Shown one piece after another: positions 14,767 through 20,936 of a DNA stretch of 28,263 nt. Origin of the DNA: a virus; IMG/VR virus record IMGVR_UViG_3300044522_000575, positions 1-28,263 of that record. One strand, 5' to 3'. The position numbers and the translations under genes are program-made. Within the stretch, counting starts at the first letter, position 1. The number at the start of each line of letters is the position of its first letter. Under the pieces are notes generated by a model. That model saw only the letters and a list, made by a program, of their open reading frames with translations. It had not been told where the DNA came from and did no database searches.

Positions 14767-16369
14767 ATGCTACCTCTTTTATCCAATCTCGCGCAATAAT
14801 GCGATGAAATTTCCCGTCACGCTTGTAATTTATCACACTTGGCGCTGCACAAGCATTCAGCTTCTCAACTATCTCATCCAGACTTAGCTGCCCAAGCCCC
14901 TTGCAGTCAGCCCCGCAGCGAGCCGCGATGGATGCCAGCTCGCGCATGGCCTTGTCGCCGGCATAGCCTAGGTGCGTGATCGCGAAATACTCAGTGATGG
15001 CCTGCTCGCTTAGGCCACCGTAATAGCTCACCTTGAGCATGTACTTCCCGCTGGCTTGCGAGACATGCACCCGCCACATCCAGTCTGTGACGCGCATCTC
15101 GCTATAGCCTTCGAGGTTCAGAATGTCCTCGTTGTGAAGTTCCAATTTTTTTATTTTTGGCGGCGGGAACTGATACCCGCATGCCGGGCACTCCCGCGCT
15201 GATATGCCCACCAGTTCGTGACACTCCGGGCACCCCTTGACCGGCTTCTCGCCTTTGCCGGCTTTTTTGACCCCTGGCACAATCTCAGTAATCGGCCCGT
15301 GCTGGGCTACGACCCCCGCAAAGTCCATGACTAGGCAATGGTCGGTGTGGGATTTAATCCGCATTCCGCGACCGGCCATCTGGACGTACAAGCCCTCGCT
15401 CATCGTGGGCCGCAACATGGCAATGAGGTCAATGTCGGGGTAATCGAACCCGGTGGTGAGCACGTTTGCGTTGGTCAGTGCTCGGATCTTGCCGGCCTTA
15501 AAATCCTCCAATATCTGCTCACGCTCATCCTTGGGCGTAGTCCCTACCACACAGGCCGCGGCTATCCCTCGGCGTATCAGCACGTCCCGAATGTGCGTGG
15601 CATGTTGGACCCCGGCGCAGAAAAACAGCCAAGCCTTGCGCTCGCCAGCGCGGGCGATGACTTCATCTACTACGCCGACGTTCTGGTCTTCCGTGTCTAC
15701 CGCTGCCTGTAGCTCACTCTCAATGTACTCGCCACCGCGCTGATGCACGCCTTCCACGCTCAACTCGGTATCGGTTTGCTTGCTACGCAATGGCGCTAGG
15801 TAGCCGCCCTCGATCAATTCTTTCAGTTTCACCGGTTCGATTAGCGCATCAAATAACCCGCCGTTCTGGGTGATGTAGCCGTGGCCTAAGCGGTATGGCG
15901 TAGCCGTTAGGCCGATGACCCGCAGCTTAGGGTTAATCTCCAGCAGTTCAGCCAGCAGAGTGCGGTAGCCGCCCTCGTCCTTGGTCGAGATCAGGTGGCA
16001 CTCGTCAATAATTGCGATGTCAATAAAGCCAATGAGGTCAGACTTTGTGCGAAGGCTTTGGATCCCACCAAAGGTAATGGCCTCGCCCAAGTGCTTCATT
16101 CCCAGCCCCGCCGAGTAGATGCCCAGCGGTGCATCGGGCCAGTGCAGGCGCAGCTTCTCAGCGTTCTGGGCGATTAGCTCCTTCACGTGCGTCAGCATTA
16201 GCACTTTAGTCTCTGGCCAGTTCTGGATTGCCTCCTTGCACAGGGCCGCGATGATGTGGCTTTTGCCTGACCCCGTGGGCAGGACTAGGCACGGGTTGCC
16301 GGTTTTGTTTTTCTCGAACCAACTGTAGAGCTGGTCGAGGGTGCGTTGCTGGTAGTCACGGAGTTTCAT
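14759..16369 (-). CDS. SF2 DECH-box helicase, RadD-like
   Basis: A 536-residue superfamily 2 helicase. Motifs in order: Q-motif-like LRDYQQR (3-9), Walker A PTGSGKS (31-37), Walker B IIDECH (120-125), TATP motif III (155-158), and motif VI QMAGRGMR (330-337). A zinc-ribbon follows: C380-x2-C383 and C394-x2-C397. DECH plus a C-terminal four-Cys ribbon resembles E. coli RadD (YejH), linked to DNA repair and recombination; the length is close to RadD (586). It probably unwinds or remodels replication or recombination intermediates. It overlaps the methyltransferase end by 14 bases and starts immediately after the stop of the alternative ORF in that gene. Confidence 0.88.
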   Translation of the reverse strand: MKLRDYQQRTLDQLYSWFEKNKTGNPCLVLPTGSGKSHIIAALCKEAIQNWPETKVLMLTHVKELIAQNAEKLRLHWPDAPLGIYSAGLGMKHLGEAITFGGIQSLRTKSDLIGFIDIAIIDECHLISTKDEGGYRTLLAELLEINPKLRVIGLTATPYRLGHGYITQNGGLFDALIEPVKLKELIEGGYLAPLRSKQTDTELSVEGVHQRGGEYIESELQAAVDTEDQNVGVVDEVIARAGERKAWLFFCAGVQHATHIRDVLIRRGIAAACVVGTTPKDEREQILEDFKAGKIRALTNANVLTTGFDYPDIDLIAMLRPTMSEGLYVQMAGRGMRIKSHTDHCLVMDFAGVVAQHGPITEIVPGVKKAGKGEKPVKGCPECHELVGISARECPACGYQFPPPKIKKLELHNEDILNLEGYSEMRVTDWMWRVHVSQASGKYMLKVSYYGGLSEQAITEYFAITHLGYAGDKAMRELASIAARCGADCKGLGQLSLDEIVEKLNACAAPSVINYKRDGKFHRIIARDWIKEVAYG

Positions 16370-17303
16370 TTAATAAACCCCATGCTGTTGCAGCCACTGC
16401 TGGTACTTGTCCATTTCCAATGGCCTTAAGTCTGTCCACCCGAGCGGCCACCCCATGAGCCACTCGACCCACGCCGGGTTCAGCGGCATCCGCTGGATCT
16501 GTGGCCCACCAATTGCCACTGCATTTAAAGTTGGCGTGTTCAACGTAAACTCCGCCGGGTAACCCCCTTCCTTTGAATTGTGCGCTGTCGGAGTTGGCCA
16601 ATTCTTCACCATTGTCGCTAATCCGTCCCCACTGGTTGCGCTCAACCCCTTGCGGTTGTAGTTTCCGCACATTGTCGGCGTTGGAAGCTTCCTGCTCTTT
16701 ACCTGTTTTGGGCGCGTTACAGCCCCCCGTATGCGAGGGTGATTGTTTAGCCCAATCTGGCCATAGTTGGCCGTTGCTGGAATTTTCGACCCCTCTGCTG
16801 CCGTGGGCGTTGGCCACAATCCAAATTCTGTCTCTTTTATGCGGTGCACCAACGTCTGCTGCCGATACGACACCCCATTTTGCATCAAACCCCAGCGCGG
16901 CCAGGTCCCCGAGAACTCTGCTAAGTCCTCGAGTAGTGAGCATTGGGGAATTTTCCACATAAACGTATTGGGGTCGAACTTCGCCAATAATTCGCGCCAT
17001 GTGGTGCCACATGCCTGATTTTTTGCCGTCAATTCCGGCTCTATTTCCCGCTGAACTGATGTCTTGGCACGGAAACCCGCCAGATACCACATCAACAATT
17101 CCTCGCCAAGGGTGGCCGTCAAAGGTTTGAACGTCATCCCAAATCGGGAAAGGCGGGAGAATTTGGTCATTTTGTCGGGCGGCAAGTACGCAAGCTGCGT
17201 AGGGTTCCCACTCAACAGCGCAGATGGTTCGCCATCCGAGCAAATGTCCTCCGAGTATGCCGCCACCAGCGCCTGCGAATAAAGCCAGCTCATTTTTTTT
17301 CAT
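16356..17303 (-). CDS. DNA cytosine-C5 methyltransferase
   Basis: A 315-residue C5-cytosine methyltransferase. Motif I LFAGAGGG (8-15), motif II AVEWEPYA (29-36), motif IV GGFPCQDIS (75-83) with catalytic Cys79, motif VI VENSP (116-120), motif VIII KRDRIWIVA (156-164), and motif X RLKAIGNGQVP (291-301) are all present, so the enzyme looks intact. The target-recognition segment (~165-280) is low-complexity with recurring ANAH/NADN/ANSD units. It probably methylates phage DNA to evade host restriction; no partner endonuclease is visible. The start overlaps the upstream nuclease stop as ATGA. Codons 2-4 contain a run of eight A, and an ORF of 307 codons occupies nearly the whole gene in another frame of the same strand. 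Confidence 0.93.
   Translation of the reverse strand: MKKNELALFAGAGGGILGGHLLGWRTICAVEWEPYAACVLAARQNDQILPPFPIWDDVQTFDGHPWRGIVDVVSGGFPCQDISSAGNRAGIDGKKSGMWHHMARIIGEVRPQYVYVENSPMLTTRGLSRVLGDLAALGFDAKWGVVSAADVGAPHKRDRIWIVANAHGSRGVENSSNGQLWPDWAKQSPSHTGGCNAPKTGKEQEASNADNVRKLQPQGVERNQWGRISDNGEELANSDSAQFKGRGLPGGVYVEHANFKCSGNWWATDPADAAEPGVGRVAHGVAARVDRLKAIGNGQVPAVAATAWGLLNETP
16370..17293 (-). CDS. Full-length alternative-frame ORF inside the methyltransferase
   Basis: A 307-codon same-strand ORF in the +1 frame, running from 10 bases after the methyltransferase start to 14 bases before its end. It starts MSWLYSQALV and contains LWPTPTA (159-165), LPTPTM (203-208), NWPTPTA (231-237) and LNPAWVEWLMGWPLGWTD (271-288). 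I recall similar MSWLYSQALV / LWPTPTA / WVEWLMG sequences annotated as phage hypothetical proteins, but cannot verify this. Its ATG uses the last A of the A8 tract and its TAA abuts the helicase ATG. GGGA lies about 9 bases before the ATG. It could be a true overprinted gene, a frameshift product, or a frame kept open by the methyltransferase's own conserved sequence. No function assigned. Confidence 0.4.
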   Translation of the reverse strand: MSWLYSQALVAAYSEDICSDGEPSALLSGNPTQLAYLPPDKMTKFSRLSRFGMTFKPLTATLGEELLMWYLAGFRAKTSVQREIEPELTAKNQACGTTWRELLAKFDPNTFMWKIPQCSLLEDLAEFSGTWPRWGLMQNGVSYRQQTLVHRIKETEFGLWPTPTAAEGSKIPATANYGQIGLNNHPRIRGAVTRPKQVKSRKLPTPTMCGNYNRKGLSATSGDGLATMVKNWPTPTAHNSKEGGYPAEFTLNTPTLNAVAIGGPQIQRMPLNPAWVEWLMGWPLGWTDLRPLEMDKYQQWLQQHGVY

Positions 17304-18331
17304 CCCACTATCCGTCCGTCAAACTCTTGACGCAACGCAAGCATTGCCTCACTCGGGTGCGCGCAAGCCTGCGGGTTTGCCACCAGTTCTTTCGAACCGT
17401 AGACGCCATCACCGGCCTCGCCATTCCGCACGGCCACCCCGTCAATTAGGTAGGTGGCTTCGTCATCTGTCCCTGACGCCATCATCCACGGCACCATGTC
17501 GGGGTGCAGCACATGGACTTCACAGCCGATTTTCTGAAACTCCACCGGTATTTCGTTGTCCTCATGCCGGCCACATGTCAAAGCACCATTGTTTGCAGGG
17601 GTTGAATGCGCGCAGGTGCGGCAGTTGACCTGCTGAGTGGGTTTCTTGGCGTGGCACATGTCGAACGCGGGGCACCACTTGCACTGATACCAGCTAGGGT
17701 CGGTGCTGACGCCTGGCGGTATCCTATCCGCACGGACAATTCGATTGGCTTTGTCCAACAAATCGTTAGCCGCTGCCGCATCAAAGCGCACCCGCTCTGT
17801 GTAAACGCGGTCGTCATCCTTGCAGACGGCGTAGTACAAGGCGCGGTCAATGCCAGTGCCTAGCATGTAAAGCTGGCACTGCGCCCAGTGCATTGACTTG
17901 CTCTTGAGCAAACCGTCTTTCACTAGGGCGTCAAAGCTCTTTTTGCTGTGCGTCTTGATTTCGAGCACATGCTGTTTGCGCTCGTGCCCCGGCAGGCCGG
18001 ACGTAATCACGCCGTCGAGACTGCCGCCAACATGTGGCGCCAACTCAACCCGGCGCTGGTTATGCTGCCCGCCGTGGCTGATGGTGCAGCCAGCGGCCAG
18101 CAAGTCAGCAATGACGGTCGCCTCCTCATTCTGGCCGCGCCGGAACAGGCGCAGCAGGCGTCCTGAGTGTTTCTCGATAACCGCCCACCGGAACGATAGC
18201 CATAGCCACCGCTCGCAGTGATGGCCAATGACTGAGCACCCGAGGTGCTGGCGCGGGCCGTCTTGCTTCGCCTCGTGGGCACGGTCGATTGCGGCGACTA
18301 TGCCGGCGTTCGGATCTTCGATAGCGGTCAT
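17300..18331 (-). CDS. Cas4/AddB-like iron-sulfur PD-(D/E)XK exonuclease
   Basis: A 343-residue RecB-type nuclease. Catalytic pattern: D106 in GSLDG, E124-I-K126 in LEIKTH, then Q151 in the AQCQLYMLG helix. Cysteines fit the 4Fe-4S arrangement of Cas4 and AddB: one near the N-terminus (C39 in CERWLWL) and C217-x2-C220-x5-C226 in the C-terminal half. A further Cys group follows (C237, C240, C253). It probably resects DNA ends to give single strands for the Sak4/DUF669 proteins encoded in the same operon. ATG 18331 overlaps the upstream stop as ATGA and is preferred over a start 15 bases earlier. Confidence 0.85.
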   Translation of the reverse strand: MTAIEDPNAGIVAAIDRAHEAKQDGPRQHLGCSVIGHHCERWLWLSFRWAVIEKHSGRLLRLFRRGQNEEATVIADLLAAGCTISHGGQHNQRRVELAPHVGGSLDGVITSGLPGHERKQHVLEIKTHSKKSFDALVKDGLLKSKSMHWAQCQLYMLGTGIDRALYYAVCKDDDRVYTERVRFDAAAANDLLDKANRIVRADRIPPGVSTDPSWYQCKWCPAFDMCHAKKPTQQVNCRTCAHSTPANNGALTCGRHEDNEIPVEFQKIGCEVHVLHPDMVPWMMASGTDDEATYLIDGVAVRNGEAGDGVYGSKELVANPQACAHPSEAMLALRQEFDGRIVG

Positions 18332-18549
18332 CGCGGCAACTTCCACGCCGCTTCAAAACCAGCCTTGTAACCGCTGCGGTAGTTGTCAGCGGCGGCATTC
18401 TCGCGCTCAACCTGCGCCGCATTCGCGGCCTTGCGCCGCTCGAATTCTTCGTCAAGGCGCACCGATTCTGCGCGTCGGATTTCGTCTTGCAACGCCCATA
18501 GTTCGCGTTGGCGAAAACGTAACAGGGCTTCTTTAATTTCTGGATGCAT
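18328..18549 (-). CDS. Small charged helical protein
   Basis: A 73-residue Arg/Glu-rich helical protein (MHPEIKEALLRFRQREL start, then EFERRKAANAAQVEREN) with an aromatic C-terminus (YRSGYKAGFEAAWKLPR). It overlaps the Cas4-like nuclease by ATGA. Its leader contains a UUCG-loop hairpin and the sequence ACTGAGACAGC before the ATG; the Shine-Dalgarno is weak. No family recognised. Confidence 0.65.
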   Translation of the reverse strand: MHPEIKEALLRFRQRELWALQDEIRRAESVRLDEEFERRKAANAAQVERENAAADNYRSGYKAGFEAAWKLPR

Positions 18550-18565
18550 TTTTGCTGTCTCAGTT

Positions 18566-18583
18566 AGGTGCCCGAAGGCACCT
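18566..18583 (-). other. UUCG-loop hairpin in operon leader
   Basis: On the minus strand, AGGTGCC and GGCACCT form a 7-bp stem closed by a C(UUCG)G loop, an unusually stable RNA hairpin. No U-tract follows in the leftward direction, so it is more likely an RNA stability or processing element in the 74-base gap before the small gene than a terminator. Read rightward it has a CGAA loop followed by TTTTGATT and could terminate antisense transcripts. Confidence 0.6.
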
Positions 18584-18623
18584 TTTGATTGACTGGGCTG
18601 GTAACAAGCTTAGGACTTACCAA

Positions 18624-19073
18624 CTATTTCCAAGGCGCGTTCGCGGCCACCTTCGGCGCTGGCGCTGGCGCGCTATGGTTTGAGGCGCGGAAGCCTTTCA
18701 CTTCGTTGCTGACTCCCCACTGCGGGTCATCACGCACGGACAACTTAATCTCGAGCACCCCGCCGACAAGCTGGTCGGTGTCCTGAATGGTGGGTAATCC
18801 AATCGCCCGCATCAATTCCCCGAGCTGCTGCCGGCCTATCTCCTGCGCCTTCTCCGAAGCGTTCTTCAGGTTCAGGTTGCCAAACACCACCCGGTTAGCG
18901 TGTTCGCCGCCCACCAAGTCATAGCGCACCTTGATGTATTGGCCGTTGCCGGCCTTGGTCTGCCGGACCTCGGCGCTGTGGATGGTGCTGAGATACCAGC
19001 CTGCCGGCACTGGGGCGAACTCGGTGCGGCCAGTAGGTGCGTCAGCCGCGTTAAAAGTTTCGATAAAAGACAT
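18624..19073 (-). CDS. DUF669 family phage protein (candidate ssDNA-binding protein)
   Basis: A 149-residue protein matching the DUF669 pattern: an N-terminal APVPAGWYLSTIHSAEVRQT (~20-39), GNGQYIKVRYDLVGGEHANR (~43-62) and VFGNLNLKNASEKAQEIGRQ (~63-82), then a Pro/Ala-rich tail ending APWK. DUF669 proteins sit beside phage recombinases and are thought to bind single-stranded DNA, an inference from context here. The gene is two bases downstream of the preceding stop, with GAGAGGG before the ATG. The flexible tail ending in hydrophobic residues resembles SSB tails, which bind partners. Confidence 0.8.
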   Translation of the reverse strand: MSFIETFNAADAPTGRTEFAPVPAGWYLSTIHSAEVRQTKAGNGQYIKVRYDLVGGEHANRVVFGNLNLKNASEKAQEIGRQQLGELMRAIGLPTIQDTDQLVGGVLEIKLSVRDDPQWGVSNEVKGFRASNHSAPAPAPKVAANAPWK

Positions 19074-19075
19074 GT

Positions 19076-19471
19076 CTATTCCCTCTCTGAGATTTTAAAG
19101 CTAGGCCGGTTAGGCTTAGTCGTGATGGCCTGCGCAAACAGGCGAGAAACTTCTGGGTCTAAGGCGTTCCATGCCTTCAAATTCACGCTGGCTTCCCATC
19201 GGAACACCACTGGTAGCAAGGGTTCCAAGCCGTGTTCGGCGCTGATAACGCCCACCATCTCGTGATCAACCTTGCGTGCGATGCGCTGCACGACCCGGCA
19301 GTCATACTTGCCTAAGGCGTACTCCATGGTGCCATCCATCGCTGAAGGCTTGGCGTCAAAAATGGCGTTAAGCTTGTCTTCAACTGCGCGCCTGGCGTCA
19401 ATTGCCTTGGTTTCAACCGCCTTCGCAGCTAACCAAGCCTCAGCCAACGCTTCGACTTTTTCGGTAATCAT
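19076..19471 (-). CDS. Unknown phage recombination-module protein
   Basis: A 131-residue protein: an N-terminal helix (MITEKVEALAEAWLAAKAVE) continuing to about residue 40 and a mixed C-terminal domain (YDCRVVQRIARKVDHEM, LPVVFRWEASVNLKAW, ending FKISERE). It overlaps the Sak4-like gene by ATGA and is followed by the DUF669 gene. I do not recognise its family with confidence. The position between an ATPase recombinase and a DUF669 protein suggests an accessory role in recombination. Confidence 0.65.
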   Translation of the reverse strand: MITEKVEALAEAWLAAKAVETKAIDARRAVEDKLNAIFDAKPSAMDGTMEYALGKYDCRVVQRIARKVDHEMVGVISAEHGLEPLLPVVFRWEASVNLKAWNALDPEVSRLFAQAITTKPNRPSFKISERE

Positions 19472-20142
19472 GGCGTGCCCCTTATTTTCTTGATCATCGC
19501 GCCTAAATCAGGCGGTTCGAGCCGGTCTAGGCGACCAGAGCGGTCCTTAGCGAGCCACAGGGAGTCTGGCTGGCAGAGCAATTCCCGGCGAAGCACACCT
19601 TCTGCGTTTTTCTCAATCCGCAAGGCCAAAACCTCGTCAAAAAAGTAGGGCAGTGACTGCGCTAGTTTCTGCCCCGGCATCCCGGGGCTATAGGTAATGC
19701 GGCCCATCTCATCAGCGCCTTTGTCCAGCTTGGCGATAAACAGGACGTGCAACGGCAGGTCGCGAAAGGCGCGGATAACCTCGCCCATAACCGTGCCCAA
19801 CTGGCCGTATGCCGCACGACCGTCTTTAGTCTTAAGCTGCTCCTCCCCGAGGCAAACCTCAGCTATCTCGCTAATCGAGTCTAGGCAAATAGACTCAAAA
19901 TGCTTCGCCTCTTGGCTGCTCACAAGCCATTTGTAGGCCTCTCTAAGGTCGCCTACGCTGTTTACCTCGATATACTGTAGGTCTAGGCCCTGAAGTGATA
20001 ACAAGCCGCTCTCGGCGCTCAGAATCAGGGGCGTTGGCATGGTGCCGACCAACGTGGTTTTTCCCGTCCCGGCCGCGCCGTACACCAACGTCTTGACGTT
20101 GGCCACGGCCACCCCGCTGGTGCTTTTGAGGTTAATGGCCAT
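19468..20142 (-). CDS. Sak4-like RecA-fold ATPase (phage recombinase)
   Basis: A 224-residue RecA-fold ATPase of the AAA_24/Sak4 type. Walker A is GAAGTGKT (22-29); Walker B is ICLDS (85-89), followed by ISEIAE; LHVLFIAKLDK (131-141) fits the next core strand. Sak4 proteins are single-strand annealing or RecA-like recombinases of phages and usually sit next to ssDNA-binding proteins, as here. ATG 20142 was chosen because the next-upstream gene ends 11 bases inside this start; the longer reading adds a 45-residue extension with unrelated composition. It overlaps the following gene by ATGA. Confidence 0.85.
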   Translation of the reverse strand: MAINLKSTSGVAVANVKTLVYGAAGTGKTTLVGTMPTPLILSAESGLLSLQGLDLQYIEVNSVGDLREAYKWLVSSQEAKHFESICLDSISEIAEVCLGEEQLKTKDGRAAYGQLGTVMGEVIRAFRDLPLHVLFIAKLDKGADEMGRITYSPGMPGQKLAQSLPYFFDEVLALRIEKNAEGVLRRELLCQPDSLWLAKDRSGRLDRLEPPDLGAMIKKIRGTP

Positions 20143-20347
20143 AGTTGGCAATCCATAGGGCTTTGGACAGATTGCGCAACTCGCGCTCAGCGTCACGCGC
20201 TTCGCCAAACTTGCAAAGTGACCAAGCGTCCTCCGCAGCCTCGATTGCGTCAAACAGGTTGTTGATTGCTTTCTCAACGCCGTCCATAGCCTTTTCAGCG
20301 GCTGTCCACTCGGAAAGGTCTAGCTTTGCTAATGCTTCGGCGCTCAT
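20132..20347 (-). CDS. Small helical early protein
   Basis: A 71-residue acidic, helical protein (MSAEALAKLDLSEWTAAEK start; AINNLFDAIEAAEDAWSL in the middle). GGTGG precedes the ATG, which overlaps the upstream stop as ATGA. It ends 11 bases inside the Sak4-like gene. No family recognised. Confidence 0.65.
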   Translation of the reverse strand: MSAEALAKLDLSEWTAAEKAMDGVEKAINNLFDAIEAAEDAWSLCKFGEARDAERELRNLSKALWIANYGH

Positions 20348-20586
20348 AACGCCACCGCCCGCACGCATTTGCCGGTGTAGTAGAACTGGCCGATGCTTTG
20401 CCACCAAGCGTCATGCTTACCAGACTTAACAACATTTAAGGTGTATTTGCCGCCGCGCTGGCACGCCCACCGCTTGGCCTTGGCCAAGCTGGCGGCATCG
20501 GGGTTCTTGATGCCCCAACTTTGATAAAAGGTGGTGCTGTCAAACTCGCAGCCTTCTGGATTAATAAGTGTCGCGCTAATAATCAT
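20344..20586 (-). CDS. First gene of the leftward early operon, unknown
   Basis: An 80-residue protein starting MIISATLINPEGCEFDSTTF with a basic middle (AKAKRWACQRGGKYTLNVV) and GQFYYTGKCVRAV near the end. The start has GAGGA 8 bases upstream. As the promoter-proximal gene of the early operon it may be among the first phage proteins made, a place where host-takeover or anti-defence genes often sit, but no such activity is shown by the sequence. Confidence 0.7.
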   Translation of the reverse strand: MIISATLINPEGCEFDSTTFYQSWGIKNPDAASLAKAKRWACQRGGKYTLNVVKSGKHDAWWQSIGQFYYTGKCVRAVAL

Positions 20587-20636
20587 GGTCTAAATCCTCA
20601 GTTGTAGCCGGTCATGGATCCGCTCGGCGTTGTTGA

Positions 20637-20665
20637 ATCATGCGCCCTCGAAAATTACTTTGCAA
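20637..20665 (-). promoter_or_regulatory. Sigma70-like promoter for the leftward operon
   Basis: On the minus strand, TTGCAA (20665-20660) and CATGAT (20642-20637) are separated by 17 bases and each match 4 of 6 consensus positions. Transcription would start near 20630, giving a leader of about 45 bases before the first gene. It is the best candidate in the 167-base divergent region. Confidence 0.5.
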
Positions 20666-20669
20666 CGCT

Positions 20670-20691
20670 TTTTTTCATCGGATTGAAAAAA
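20670..20691. promoter_or_regulatory. Inverted repeat between divergent promoters, candidate operator
   Basis: TTTTTTCA (20670-20677) and TGAAAAAA (20684-20691) form an 8-bp inverted repeat with a 6-base centre. It lies between the proposed leftward -35 (20660-20665) and the rightward -35 (20694), a position where a bound regulator could block both promoters. The HTH protein encoded at 20754 is the natural candidate to bind it. The A/T runs may alternatively act simply as curved DNA. Confidence 0.4.
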
Positions 20692-20693
20692 GA

Positions 20694-20721
20694 TTGCACG
20701 CGCATAAAAAAAGGCTACGAT
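20694..20721 (+). promoter_or_regulatory. Candidate promoter for HTH and primase genes
   Basis: TTGCAC (20694-20699), a 16-base spacer and TACGAT (20716-20721). The -10 matches 4 of 6 bases, the -35 three of 6. An alternative -35, TTGAAA at 20683, is closer to consensus but has no good -10 at the right distance. The predicted start is near 20728, 26 bases before the HTH start codon. Confidence 0.4.
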
Positions 20722-20753
20722 GCAGGCTCATTACAACCGTTTGGAGTACTAGC

Positions 20754-20936
20754 ATGCTTACCTTAGATCAGATCCGATTGATCCTCGCAGACCGCAATGC
20801 GAGTGCAGTCGCGCGCAGTTGCGGCCTTGGAGTTCGGAAAATTCTGGCCGTTAAGGCTGGTCGCGGGAACCCGTCGCACGCCACAGTCATCAGGATTATC
20901 AAATACTTGGAGGAAAAAGAGCATGACGCCGCTTGA
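20754..20936 (+). CDS. Small HTH transcription regulator (Cro-like)
   Basis: A 60-residue DNA-binding protein. LTLDQIRLILADR (2-14) is followed by a helix-turn-helix: SAVARSCGLGVRKILAVKAGR (~16-36, with the turn at CGLG) and NPSHATVIRIIKYLEE, the layout of Cro/XRE-type phage regulators. ATG 20754 has GGAG 7 bases upstream; the longer reading begins before the likely promoter. It overlaps the primase gene by 14 bases, so the two are probably translated together. It likely regulates the divergent promoters just upstream. Neither a repressor partner nor an integrase is visible. Confidence 0.75.
   Translation: MLTLDQIRLILADRNASAVARSCGLGVRKILAVKAGRGNPSHATVIRIIKYLEEKEHDAA

Noticed and set aside
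16356-17303. Complete restriction-modification system
   Set aside because: No adjacent restriction endonuclease was recognised; the VRR-NUC and Cas4-like nucleases fit recombination.
17300-18331. CRISPR-associated Cas4
   Set aside because: The fold is Cas4/AddB-like, but the gene sits in a phage recombination operon with no cas1, cas2 or array.
20797-20922. 42-residue N-terminal extension of the primase
   Set aside because: It lies inside the HTH gene and the ATG at 20923 has a strong GGAGG.
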